From Mycolicibacterium vinylchloridicum (GTDB taxonomy: Bacteria; Actinomycetota; Actinomycetes; Mycobacteriales; Mycobacteriaceae), in contig NZ_JACBJQ010000013.1 of the NCBI RefSeq assembly GCF_013404075.1, positions 1 to 64,000 of the forward strand: 64,000 nucleotides of DNA, read 5' to 3'. How positions within the stretch are numbered: position 1 is the first letter of the stretch; each line of letters starts with the position of its first letter. Shown here piece by piece: positions 56,265 to 64,000 of the stretch. Under the pieces are notes generated by a model, which was not told the DNA's origin, did not search any database, and saw only the letters and a list, made by a program, of their open reading frames with translations. Both the position numbers and the translations under genes were made by a program.

Positions 56265-56663
56265 ATGCCGGAGTTGCGGGTGTTCATCGCCGAGACCGAC
56301 GGCGCGTGGGAGGAGTTGACCGCAGGTGAGCGCCAGGTGGTGCGGATCAGCGCCCCGGACCTGCAGGAAGCCGCCCGCCGGCGCCGCAGGCTGCCCGCCG
56401 ACGTCGCCGTCATCCTCGACCTGACGGTGTCGGTTGCCGACGATCCGCGCACCGCACTGGCGGCGATTTCCGGCCACGACGGTGAGGTGGGAGTGCGCTA
56501 CGCCGGTACGGTCGACGGGCTTGCCGGCCTGGTCGCCGACCTGTACGTGGCCGGGGTGGCCGACGGGGTGACCCTGATTCCGGTCGGTCCCGACGAACTG
56601 CGTCCGCGGGCGCGCATTGCCCTCAGCCGGATCCAGGACCGATTGCGGATCCGGGCCGCCTGA
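56265..56663 (+). CDS. Hypothetical protein (132 aa), LLM-like tail
   Basis: From ATG 56265 the product reads MPELRVFIAETDGAWEELTA and ends RARIALSRIQDRLRIRAA. The middle has AVILDLTVSVADDPRTALAAI and the end part LAGLVADLYVAGVADGVTLIPVGPDEL, which resembles the C-terminal phosphate-binding strand of luciferase-like oxidoreductases but without the rest of that barrel. No catalytic residues can be named. An upstream start at 56220 is possible. It diverges from the synthetase gene. Confidence 0.55.
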   Translation: MPELRVFIAETDGAWEELTAGERQVVRISAPDLQEAARRRRRLPADVAVILDLTVSVADDPRTALAAISGHDGEVGVRYAGTVDGLAGLVADLYVAGVADGVTLIPVGPDELRPRARIALSRIQDRLRIRAA

Positions 56664-56714
56664 GCGGCGGGCCTCCTACCCTGGAGCGGGGTGCTCGACA
56701 AAGGAGGCGATTCG

Positions 56715-57086
56715 ATGATCGAAGTACTTGCCGACATGCCGGAAGGTGTCGCCGGGATCCGGGTATCGGGACGGGTGAGCGGTGACGACCTGAAGGCGTT
56801 CAAGCCCACGATGGACGATCTGCTGAAGTCGGGCCAGGACATCAGGATCGTCGAGGTCATCACGTCCGATTACGAAGGATTCGGCCCCGGTGGTCTGGTC
56901 GAGGATCTCAAACTCGGTCTGGGCACGCTGTTCACCCGCCACGCCGCCTTCAAGCGCGTTGCGGTGGTCAGTGACAAGGAGTGGGTGGTCCACACCATGC
57001 ATCTGGTGGGGTGGCTGATGCCCGGCGACGTCGCGGTGTTCGGGCTCGATGAGCTCGACAAAGCCAAACAGTGGGCGGCCGGCTGA
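56715..57086 (+). CDS. STAS/SEC14 (SpoIIAA-like) domain protein
   Basis: The 123-residue protein (ATG 56715, ribosome site AAAGGAGG) has the SpoIIAA-like pattern: MIEVLADMPEGVAGIRVSGR, a TMDDLLKSGQDIRIVEV strand-helix unit, and FKRVAVVSDKEWVVHTMHLVGWLMPGDVAVF. The family binds small hydrophobic ligands or is found in anti-sigma-type circuits; nothing here fixes which. It stands alone. Confidence 0.78.
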   Translation: MIEVLADMPEGVAGIRVSGRVSGDDLKAFKPTMDDLLKSGQDIRIVEVITSDYEGFGPGGLVEDLKLGLGTLFTRHAAFKRVAVVSDKEWVVHTMHLVGWLMPGDVAVFGLDELDKAKQWAAG

Positions 57087-57134
57087 GTCGTCGACAGCAA
57101 TACCGCCGAAACAAACTGCGCATACCGTGATCGG

Positions 57135-57857
57135 ATGCTGCGACGACGTTCGGCGCTGGTCGACAGGCTGGTGGTCGACCAGCCGGGCCTGCCGCAGCAG
57201 GCCATCCTCGACGAGCTTCGCCGGGTGATCCTCGACGGCGCGTCCCTGCCGGGCACACCGATCCCGCTGGCCGAGGTGGCGGATCTGTTCGGCGTCAGCC
57301 AGATTCCGGTTCGCGAATCTTTGAAGACGCTGATCGGAGAGGGGCTGGTCACACACCGGTCGAACTCGGGTTACACCGTCTCCCAACTCACCGTCCAGGA
57401 ACTGCGCGAAATGTACATCGTGCGTGAGACTTTGGAGGCGGCATCACTGGCCTCCGCGGTGGCCAAGGCCACCGACGAAGACCGGGCGGCCATCGTGACG
57501 GCGAACGGCCTTCTGCAACAGGCGATCGACGATGACGACCCGGTCACGTATCACCGCCAGAGTCGGCACTTCCATCTCGCATTGACTCGCCCGTCACGGA
57601 TGTTCCGTCTACTGCACATGCTCGAATCTGCCTGGAATATCACCGAACCCGTGCAATCGATGGTGCATGTCTCGCCGTCGGACCGAGCGGCGCTGCACGC
57701 CGATCATCGCCAGATGGTCGACGCGTTTCTCGCCGGCGATGTTGAACAACTGCTCACGGTCGCCGAACTGCATGCCCAGCGCCTCAACGCGGTGATCGCC
57801 ACGCTGCCCACCGACACCGGGCTGCTGGCATGGCCGGATATATCTTCGCCGCAATAG
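57135..57857 (+). CDS. GntR-family regulator (FCD type) of the ureide block
   Basis: A 240-residue regulator with a winged helix (ILDELRRVILDGASLPGTPIPLAEVADLFGVSQIPVRESLKTLIGEGLV) and a C-terminal helical FCD ligand domain (YIVRETLEAASLASAVAKAT ... HFHLALTRPSRMFRLL). FCD regulators often sense organic acids or ureides. It lies 53 bp upstream of the NCS1 permease on the same strand, which points to control of that gene and its partner. Confidence 0.85.
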   Translation: MLRRRSALVDRLVVDQPGLPQQAILDELRRVILDGASLPGTPIPLAEVADLFGVSQIPVRESLKTLIGEGLVTHRSNSGYTVSQLTVQELREMYIVRETLEAASLASAVAKATDEDRAAIVTANGLLQQAIDDDDPVTYHRQSRHFHLALTRPSRMFRLLHMLESAWNITEPVQSMVHVSPSDRAALHADHRQMVDAFLAGDVEQLLTVAELHAQRLNAVIATLPTDTGLLAWPDISSPQ

Positions 57858-57910
57858 CCGGGTAGTCCGGCGGAAATACGGGAGAAATGCGCCGTCGATA
57901 GCGTCCCGCC

Positions 57911-59461
57911 ATGACCGACATCGACACCTCCCAGAGTGCGAAAGACCTGCCTGCCGGCGCCGTGGTCGGCGCGAACGACCTCGTCGAAGCCGCCGGCCAT
58001 CCGGTCGGCGGCGGATTGATCAAGCCCGGCTACGACCCGCGCCTGACCAATGAAGACCTGGCTCCGCTGCGCAAGCAGACCTGGAGTTCCTACAACATCT
58101 TTGCGTTCTGGATGTCAGACGTGCACAGCGTCGGTGGCTACGTCACGGCGGGTAGCCTTTTCGCGCTGGGCCTCGCGAGCTGGCAGGTGCTGGTCGCGCT
58201 GCTGATCGGCATCGTGATCGTCAATGTCTTCTGCAATCTGGTGGCCAAACCCAGCCAGGCGACCGGTGTGCCGTATCCGGTGATCTGTCGCAGTGTCTTC
58301 GGTGTGCTCGGTGCCAACATTCCCGCCATCATCCGAGGCCTGATCGCCGTGGCGTGGTACGGCATCCAGACCTACCTGGCCTCGGCTGCGTTGGATGTGG
58401 TGCTGCTCAAGCTGTTTCCGGGCCTCGCACCGTACGCCGACGTGAATCAGTACGGACTGTTCGGGCTGCCGCTGCTCGGCTGGGGCAGTTTCCTGCTGTT
58501 GTGGGTGTTGCAGGCGTGCGTCTTCTGGCGCGGCATGGAGTCGATCCGCAAGTTCATCGACTTCTGCGGCCCCGCGGTCTACGTGGTGATGTTCCTGCTG
58601 TGCGGCTACCTCATCTACAAGGCCGGCTGGGGCGCGATCGATCTCAACCTCGGCGACGTGAAATACACCGGCTTCGATTCGGTGCCGGTGATGCTCGGCG
58701 CGATCGCCCTGGTGGTGTCCTACTTCTCCGGCCCGATGCTGAACTTCGGCGACTTCGCCCGCTACGGCAAGTCGTTCCACGCGGTCAAGCGCGGGAACTT
58801 CCTCGGCTTGCCGGTGAACTTCCTGGTGTTCTCGATTCTCGTGGTCGTCACCGCGTCACTGACTGTCCCGGTGTTCGGCGAACTGATCACCGACCCGGTG
58901 GCCACTGTGGCGAAGATCGACTCGACGTTCGCGATTGTCTTGGGCGCGTTGACATTCACCATCGCCACGATCGGCATCAACATCGTCGCCAACTTCATCT
59001 CACCGGCGTTCGACTTCTCCAACGTCAGCCCACAGCGGATCAGCTGGCGCGCCGGCGGCATGATCGCCGCGGTCGGCTCGGTGCTGATCACGCCGTGGAA
59101 CCTGTACAACAACCCGGAGGTCATCCACTACACGCTCGAGGTCCTCGGTGCCTTCATCGGCCCGCTGTTCGGCGTGCTGATCGGCCACTACTACCTGATC
59201 CACAAGCAGAAGGTGGTGGTCGATGACCTGTTCACCCTGGCCGAGGACGGAACCTACTGGTACAAGAAGGGTTACAACCCCGCGGCCGTCATCGCCACCG
59301 CGGTCGCGGCGGTCGTCGCGGTGGTCCCCGTGCTGGCCGGTGGTGTTCCGGGTATGCACACCGCCGCGCAGTACAGCTGGTTCATCGGCTGCGGGCTGGG
59401 GTTGGCCATCTACTACGTGCTCGCGACGCGGAGCAAGCTGGCCGTCGCTCCGCTGCCGTGA
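57911..59461 (+). CDS. NCS1-family permease, likely allantoin/hydantoin transporter
   Basis: The 516-residue protein has twelve membrane spans. The head PLRKQTWSSYNIFAFWMSDVHSVGGY is the NCS1 signature region (AllP/PucI/Mhp1 type), followed by ATGVPYPVICRSVFGVLGANIPA. The substrate should be a ring ureide or nucleobase; allantoin or hydantoin fits the neighbours. Its stop overlaps the racemase start by one base (TGATG). Confidence 0.88.
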   Translation: MTDIDTSQSAKDLPAGAVVGANDLVEAAGHPVGGGLIKPGYDPRLTNEDLAPLRKQTWSSYNIFAFWMSDVHSVGGYVTAGSLFALGLASWQVLVALLIGIVIVNVFCNLVAKPSQATGVPYPVICRSVFGVLGANIPAIIRGLIAVAWYGIQTYLASAALDVVLLKLFPGLAPYADVNQYGLFGLPLLGWGSFLLLWVLQACVFWRGMESIRKFIDFCGPAVYVVMFLLCGYLIYKAGWGAIDLNLGDVKYTGFDSVPVMLGAIALVVSYFSGPMLNFGDFARYGKSFHAVKRGNFLGLPVNFLVFSILVVVTASLTVPVFGELITDPVATVAKIDSTFAIVLGALTFTIATIGINIVANFISPAFDFSNVSPQRISWRAGGMIAAVGSVLITPWNLYNNPEVIHYTLEVLGAFIGPLFGVLIGHYYLIHKQKVVVDDLFTLAEDGTYWYKKGYNPAAVIATAVAAVVAVVPVLAGGVPGMHTAAQYSWFIGCGLGLAIYYVLATRSKLAVAPLP

Positions 59462-60186
59462 TGCGGATCTGGGTGATCAATCCCAACACCACCCGAACCA
59501 TGACCGACACGATCACGAAATGCGCTGTGGCGGTTGCCGCGTCCGACGTGACGGTCACCGGCATCACCTCGGAGATCGGGCCGGAGTCGATCGAGAGCCA
59601 CTACGACGAGGCGCTGTCGGTGCCGGGTGTGTTGCAGGCGGTCCAGCGAGGTGAGCGAGAAGGTGTCGACGGCTATGTGATCGCCTGCTTCGGTGATCCC
59701 GGCCTCGATGCCGCTCGGGAGGTCGCGGCTGGACCGGTCATCGGCATCGCCGAGGCGGCCATGCAGGCCGCCAGTCACCTCGGCACCGGCTTCAGCATCG
59801 TCACCACGCTGGCGCGGACCATCGGGCAATCGGCGCACCTCGCGGAACGCTATGGCATGCAACGGTTCTGCCGGGGTATCCACGCCTGTGAGATACCGGT
59901 GCTCGACCTGGACACCGACCCGAACGCCCGCAAGATCATCACCGAGGCGTGCCGCGAGGCGGTCGAGGTCGACGGGTCCGATGCGGTGGTGCTGGGCTGC
60001 GCCGGGATGGCCGATATGTGCAAGGAGATCTCGGCCGAACTGGGTGTGCCCGTGGTGGACGGGGTGACTGCCGCGACGTTGACGGTCCAGTCACTGGTCA
60101 CCATGGGTTTGCGGACGTCGAAACGAGGCGAGTACGCACTGCCGCCGGCCAAGGTCTACGCGACGGGATCTCCCGCCGCGGGGTGA
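59461..60186 (+). CDS. Aspartate/glutamate/hydantoin (allantoin) racemase
   Basis: The 241-residue protein has the family head MRIWVINPNTTRTMTD and two catalytic cysteines, in IACFGDPGLDAA (near residue 79) and VLGCAGMADM (near 180). This is the hydantoin/allantoin racemase branch, which would equalise (R)- and (S)-allantoin for a stereospecific allantoinase. GTG 59458 is an alternative start. The last 31 nt overlap the convergent puuE gene. Confidence 0.85.
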   Translation: MRIWVINPNTTRTMTDTITKCAVAVAASDVTVTGITSEIGPESIESHYDEALSVPGVLQAVQRGEREGVDGYVIACFGDPGLDAAREVAAGPVIGIAEAAMQAASHLGTGFSIVTTLARTIGQSAHLAERYGMQRFCRGIHACEIPVLDLDTDPNARKIITEACREAVEVDGSDAVVLGCAGMADMCKEISAELGVPVVDGVTAATLTVQSLVTMGLRTSKRGEYALPPAKVYATGSPAAG

Positions 60187-61073
60187 ACCCTGCGCCAGTG
60201 CTCGGCGATCTCGATACGCCGGGCGAACCAGACCTCGTCGTGGGACTGGATGTGGTCACAGAACCGTTCCAGCGCCGCCGTGCGCGCCGGACGGCCGACG
60301 ATCCGGCAGTGAAGGCCGATCGAGAGCATCTTCGGGGCGCCGGCGCGACCCTCCGCGTAGAGCACGTCGAACGCGTCGCGAAGGTGGGCGAAGAACTCCT
60401 CGCCGTTGGAAAACCCTGCGGGAGAACTGAACCGCATATCGTTGGTGTCCAAGGTGTACGGCACCACGAGATGCTCCTGGTCGTGCACCCGCACCCAGTA
60501 CGGCAGGTCATCGGCGTAGGAGTCGGAGTCATAGACGAAGCCGCCGTGTTCGACGACGAGTTCCCGGGTGTGTGGTGAGTCGCGGCCGGTGTACCAGCCG
60601 AGCGGCGCGGCCCCGCTGAGGTCCTGCAGGATTTGCACCGCCTCGGCCATGTGTGCGCGCTCGGTGTCCCGGTCGATGTTCTGGTAGGACTTCCACCGCA
60701 GGCCATGGCAGGCGATTTCGTGGCCGAGTTCGCCGAATGCGGCCACCGCCTCGGGGTTTCGCCGCATGGCCAGTGCCACGGCGAAGATGGTCAGCGGAAT
60801 ACCCCGCCGTTCGAACACCCGAAGCACGCGCCACAGTCCGGCACGCGAGCCGTACTCGTACAGCGACTCCATGCTCATGTGCCGGTCGGGGAAGGCCTCC
60901 GCAGGCGTCATCTCGGACAGAAACGTCTCCGACGCCGGGTCTCCGTCGAGGACGGAATTCTCGGCGCCCTCTTCGTAATTCAGCACGAACTGCACCGCGA
61001 TGGCCGCATCGCCCGGCCAGTGCGGGTGCGGCGGCGTGCGGCCGTAGCCGACCATGTCTCTCGGATAGTTCAT
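60156..61073 (-). CDS. puuE: Allantoinase PuuE (polysaccharide-deacetylase-like)
   Basis: The 305-residue protein has the PuuE features: MNYPRDMVGYGRTPPHPHWPGDA, AIAVQFVLNYEEGAENSVLDGD, GHEIACHGLRWKSY and a late MLSIGLHCRIVGRPAR. It hydrolyses allantoin to allantoate and belongs to the carbohydrate-esterase-4 fold, unlike the amidohydrolase AllB. It is followed upstream by alc with only a 6-bp gap on the same strand, so the two steps are made together. Confidence 0.9.
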   Translation of the reverse strand: MNYPRDMVGYGRTPPHPHWPGDAAIAVQFVLNYEEGAENSVLDGDPASETFLSEMTPAEAFPDRHMSMESLYEYGSRAGLWRVLRVFERRGIPLTIFAVALAMRRNPEAVAAFGELGHEIACHGLRWKSYQNIDRDTERAHMAEAVQILQDLSGAAPLGWYTGRDSPHTRELVVEHGGFVYDSDSYADDLPYWVRVHDQEHLVVPYTLDTNDMRFSSPAGFSNGEEFFAHLRDAFDVLYAEGRAGAPKMLSIGLHCRIVGRPARTAALERFCDHIQSHDEVWFARRIEIAEHWRRVHPAAGDPVA

Positions 61074-61079
61074 CTCATG

Positions 61080-62117
61080 TCAGGCGCTGGCCGCCCACCT
61101 CTCCTGAATTCTGCGCAGACCCTCGGCGGTCAGCCGGCCGAACAGCCGAAGCCGTGCCATGCCGCCGTCGGGATAGATGTCGAGGCGCGCGTCGGTGACA
61201 GGTCGTTCGGCCGATAGCAAGAATCGGTGCCGGGTGTCGGGTTGCAGTGGGGTGGTCGCCAGCAGCTCGAACCAGTCCCCGGCGTCGTCGCGGCCCATCA
61301 ATCTGGCGGCGCCGGGCGCATTGCCGACGAAGTACGAGGTGTCCAGCTCGACCGCGGTCAGCACACCCTGACTGGCCAGCCGCACCTGGACCCAGTCGTT
61401 GCCCTCGTCGCGGCGGCGTGAGGTCTCCCACCCGTCGCCCATCGTGCGGGCCGTGCCCGGCAGCAGGAGATTGTTGGGGGAGGAGTAGAACATGTTGGAG
61501 CAGGCCGCAACTCGGGCACCGTTCTCCAGGGCGCCCAGATCCAGCGGCATCCCGTCGGCCAGCCGCGGGTCGAGCATTCCCTCGCCGTGCACCCGCAGCC
61601 GGGCCACCCCACCATCGGGGTATATCGACAGCCGCACATGAGTCCAGCGTTGGGAGGACTCGACTTTGAACGGGTTGCGGGTGTCCCCGTTTACGCCGCT
61701 GCGTTCGACGATCGTGGTCCAGTCGGTCTGGTGCGCAAGGTCTTCGGCCGACGGGTAGCCGTCGACGCAGGCCGCCTCGATCGAGATCTGCGGTGGGTAG
61801 TTACCGGTGAACCACGCGGTGTCGACGACGACGCCGCGCACGATGGCCGGTGCGCCCAGCCGCACGATCGCGCGGTCGCAGTCGCCGGGGCCGGTACCGC
61901 GCCGCCGCCGGGTCTCCCAGCCGTCGTAGATCTGACCCTTGTGCCCGAAGGTGGCCGGGCGGAACTCCGCCGATTTCGGATTGATCAGGTTTTCCCGCTC
62001 GGCGAACAGGTCGTCGTTCGCCCACACGACCGCGCCACCGGCCGGCCGGGCGGCCAGATCGGGCAGAGCCAGAAAGTGCGGCGACGGCTGAGTGGGGTCC
62101 TGCGGTGCGCCGATCAC
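61080..62117 (-). CDS. alc: Allantoicase
   Basis: The 345-residue protein has two repeated jelly-roll domains, each with a similar core: FGHKGQIYDGWETRRRRG (about 57-74) and TMGDGWETSRRRDEGNDW (about 222-239), plus the twice-occurring YPDGGVARLR / YPDGGMARLR. It splits allantoate into urea and ureidoglycolate. With puuE it gives the two-step pathway. It lies 43 bp downstream of a same-strand TetR gene. Confidence 0.93.
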   Translation of the reverse strand: MIGAPQDPTQPSPHFLALPDLAARPAGGAVVWANDDLFAERENLINPKSAEFRPATFGHKGQIYDGWETRRRRGTGPGDCDRAIVRLGAPAIVRGVVVDTAWFTGNYPPQISIEAACVDGYPSAEDLAHQTDWTTIVERSGVNGDTRNPFKVESSQRWTHVRLSIYPDGGVARLRVHGEGMLDPRLADGMPLDLGALENGARVAACSNMFYSSPNNLLLPGTARTMGDGWETSRRRDEGNDWVQVRLASQGVLTAVELDTSYFVGNAPGAARLMGRDDAGDWFELLATTPLQPDTRHRFLLSAERPVTDARLDIYPDGGMARLRLFGRLTAEGLRRIQERWAASA

Positions 62118-62160
62118 CTCACGAGCCTAAATGCGGACCTCCGTGGTCACCACCTGGCGC

Positions 62161-62769
62161 TCACGGCCGGCCGGCCAGCATCCCGTTGACGATGCCGTGC
62201 AGTGCGCTGCGCACCTCGGCGCCCATGACCTCGGGATCTGCGGCATTGGCGATCGTCATCGCCGCGGCGTCGAGTGCCCCGATCAGGATGTGCGCCAGCG
62301 GACGTACCGGCTGAGTTTCGAGTTCGCCGGAATCCATCGCGGCCTGGAGTAGCTGTTCGGTCATGCCAAGGCTGTAGCGCTCGGCGATATCGCGAAAACC
62401 ATCCCAGCCCAACACATTCGGTGCGTCTAGCAGAATCAGCTGACGGATCTCCCGCTCGGCGCTGATGTCCAGCCAGGCGTCCACCGCCGCGTGGAGCGCC
62501 GCCGCAGGCGTCGCCGGCTGGCGGGCGAGGGTGGCCGCGGCGAGCCGGTTCATCACATCGGACTCGACCGTCTCGACGACGTCGAGGAACAGGGCCGCCT
62601 TGTCGGCGTACTGGTGATACATCGCGCCGCGGGTGACACCGGCGCGTTGGGCGATCTCCGGCGTCCCCACCTCGGCGTAGCCGCGTTCCCCCCAGAGTTC
62701 GCGCGCGGCCGTGCGCAGCGCGTCCTGAGTGGTGGCCGATCGCTGCGCCTGGGTACGTCTGGTCGTCAT
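62161..62769 (-). CDS. TetR/AcrR-family transcriptional regulator
   Basis: The 202-residue protein has a TetR helix-turn-helix (ALRTAARELWGERGYAEVGTPEIAQRAGVTRGAMYHQYADKAALF) and a helical ligand domain. It could control the hydrolase at 62848, from which it diverges by 78 bp, and possibly alc/puuE downstream. A palindrome near 62808-62818 is its likely operator. Confidence 0.86.
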   Translation of the reverse strand: MTTRRTQAQRSATTQDALRTAARELWGERGYAEVGTPEIAQRAGVTRGAMYHQYADKAALFLDVVETVESDVMNRLAAATLARQPATPAAALHAAVDAWLDISAEREIRQLILLDAPNVLGWDGFRDIAERYSLGMTEQLLQAAMDSGELETQPVRPLAHILIGALDAAAMTIANAADPEVMGAEVRSALHGIVNGMLAGRP

Positions 62770-62802
62770 GTCTTGTATTTCCGTACATCCTGTCGGTATC
62801 TT

Positions 62803-62823
62803 ACATGCAGACTGTCTGTTTGT
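62803..62823. promoter_or_regulatory. Candidate TetR operator palindrome
   Basis: CAGAC-T-GTCTG (62808-62818) is a perfect 5+5 palindrome with flanking ACA/TGT symmetry (62803-62823), in the gap between the divergent TetR and hydrolase genes. Confidence 0.45.
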
Positions 62824-62847
62824 TTGTCACTATCGAGGGAGATTGTC

Positions 62848-63696
62848 ATGGACACCGTAGATCTCAGCGGCGGAACCATCCATTACGAAACGGCCGGACC
62901 GTCGACCGGCAGGCCCGTCGTCTTCGTCCACGGCTACGCGATGGGCGGATCGCTGTGGCGGCCGCTGAGCACCCGGCTGGCCCGACACGGCCTGCGGTGC
63001 ATCATCCCGACCTGGCCGCTCGGTGCGCACCAGGAGGCGATGCGCGACAGCGCCGACATGACCATGAGAGGCGTCGCGGCCATGGTCGCCGAGTTCCTCG
63101 GGAAGGCCGGCCTCACCGATGTCGTGCTCGTCGGCAACGACACCGGCGGGGCCGTCTGCCAGGTGGTCGCCACCGAGTTCCCGGATCGCCTCGGGGCTTT
63201 GGTTCTCACCAGTTGTGATGCGTTCGAGCACTTTCCACCGCCGATCCTGGCGCCGTTCATCGCCGCGGCCAAGGTGCCGGTGCTGTGGCGGATCGCGGTG
63301 CAGGGCATGCGTTCTCGGGCGGTGCGCCGTCGCGCGTATGGCGCGTTGGCGCACACCAACCTCGACGCGCTGACGGCCGAATGGACGCACAGAGCAGTCC
63401 GCGACCGCGCCATTGCCGAGAACCTGCGCCGCTTCACCGGATCGCTGAGCAGGCAGACCACTCTCGATGCCGCCGCGCGGCTGCCCGAGTTCACCAAACC
63501 GGCGCTCATCGCGTGGTCGGCCGACGACGCGTTCTTCCCGCAGTCCGACGCTCAGCGGCTTGCCGATGCCCTGCCGCACTCGCGGCTGGAGTACATCGCA
63601 GGAGCGCGCACCTTCTCGATGCTCGATCAACCCGACGCACTGGCCACACTGATCGCCGAGTTCGCCACCGCCACAAACACTGCCGATCGCTGCTAG
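62848..63696 (+). CDS. Alpha/beta hydrolase (haloalkane dehalogenase/epoxide hydrolase-like elbow)
   Basis: The 282-residue protein has HGYAMGGSLW (oxyanion side) and a nucleophile elbow GNDTGGAV, with Asp where serine hydrolases carry Ser, as in dehalogenases and epoxide hydrolases. The acid could be in AWSADDAFFP. The usual C-terminal His is not in its normal place: the strand reads IAGARTFSMLDQPDAL, with Thr where His is expected. So activity is uncertain. It diverges from the TetR gene and its stop overlaps the convergent esterase by 4 nt. Confidence 0.8.
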   Translation: MDTVDLSGGTIHYETAGPSTGRPVVFVHGYAMGGSLWRPLSTRLARHGLRCIIPTWPLGAHQEAMRDSADMTMRGVAAMVAEFLGKAGLTDVVLVGNDTGGAVCQVVATEFPDRLGALVLTSCDAFEHFPPPILAPFIAAAKVPVLWRIAVQGMRSRAVRRRAYGALAHTNLDALTAEWTHRAVRDRAIAENLRRFTGSLSRQTTLDAAARLPEFTKPALIAWSADDAFFPQSDAQRLADALPHSRLEYIAGARTFSMLDQPDALATLIAEFATATNTADRC

Positions 63697-64000
63697 ATCG
63701 AGCGCAGTCGGCGGATCCGGTCGGCGACCACCCGCGCCGACACCGCCGCAGTCGGCGCCAGTGCCTCAAAGGCGTGCGGACAGCCGGGGTGTACATGCAG
63801 CTCGGTCGGGACGCCTGCGGCCGAAAGCCTTGCCGCATAGGCGATGTCTTCGTCGCGGAAGATATCCAGATCGCCGACGTCGATGTAGGTCGGCGGCAGT
63901 CCGGCCAGGTCCTGCGCGCGGGCCGGAGCGGCGTAGATCGACACGCCGTCAACCCCGGCGCGATCGCCGAGCAGCGCGCCCCAGCCGGTGATGTTGTCCT
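63693..64000 (-). CDS. Alpha/beta hydrolase (HSL-type esterase), C-terminal part only
   Basis: About 101 residues of the C-terminus are visible; the gene starts beyond the window. It has PPTYIDVGDLDIFRDEDIAYAARLSAAGV (acid Asp) and HPGCPHAFEAL (catalytic His), the tail of hormone-sensitive-lipase-family esterases. The nucleophile region is outside the window. Confidence 0.75.
   Translation of the reverse strand, partial: DNITGWGALLGDRAGVDGVSIYAAPARAQDLAGLPPTYIDVGDLDIFRDEDIAYAARLSAAGVPTELHVHPGCPHAFEALAPTAAVSARVVADRIRRLRSI

Overview
This is a GC-rich actinobacterial chromosome segment, almost certainly from a Mycolicibacterium/Mycobacterium species. Evidence: whiB4, ponA2, marP, mmcO, the BagA/BagB ArsA-like ATPase pair, cds1, a Tad-type pilus locus next to a DECH-box helicase, ppgS, and dense GTGA/ATGA stop-start overlaps. 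From memory of M. tuberculosis H37Rv, the window is a reversed counterpart of roughly Rv3689 to Rv3630. The PE genes, the dpp operon and the Rv3661 HAD gene of that region are missing here, and several accessory blocks are inserted.

Layout. 1-4.5 kb: start of a proline-rich membrane protein, a GatB/YqeY protein, an LLM flavin/F420-type oxidoreductase, and a trio made of a HemK-like methyltransferase, a CDGSH iron-sulfur protein and a di-iron-like redox enzyme. 4.5-10.9 kb: FAD dehydrogenase plus multicopper oxidase mmcO, secreted proline-rich protein, TetR/esterase pair with a palindrome between them, tRNA-Pro. 11-20 kb: cds1, metallophosphatase, ponA2, whiB4, bagB/bagA, DUF4177/RidA/MBL operon. 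20-29 kb: crp, a small membrane protein, the nth-tlpA-nudix-marP operon, ephE with a holin-like protein, S1 protease, acs. 29-38.1 kb: a degenerate Fic-like protein, the Tad locus (ssd, tadA, tadB, tadC, flp, tadE, tadE-like), a PAS/GAF-type protein and the DECH-box helicase. 38.4-45.6 kb: cspA with a structured leader, Rv3647c-like, topA, membrane adenylate cyclase, holB, tRNA-Thr, CMD protein. 45.7-56 kb: envelope glycan genes (Rv3635-like, galE1, DUF2304, ppgS, flippase-like) placed in one tightly packed minus-strand run behind a 1301-residue Pls/PosA-type peptide synthetase and an M1 metallopeptidase. 56-64 kb: STAS/SEC14 protein, then a ureide (allantoin/hydantoin) block: GntR regulator, NCS1 permease, racemase, allantoinase puuE, allantoicase alc; then a TetR/hydrolase divergent pair and a truncated esterase.

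The strongest candidate for an undescribed system is the run at 48469-56053. The synthetase has the full layout of epsilon-poly-L-lysine synthetase (adenylation, carrier, then six membrane segments interleaved with three hexapeptide-type domains). Its hand-read specificity residues (D-A-E-S-I-G-T-V-V-K) resemble the lysine code I remember. It overlaps an HExxH-18-E metallopeptidase gene by 4 nt. This suggests a mycobacterial isopeptide homopolymer that is made, trimmed and perhaps tied to cell-wall galactosamine decoration. Other points of interest are the CDGSH/di-iron/methyltransferase trio, the Fic-like protein that has lost its catalytic motif, and two Tad genes without a normal start codon.
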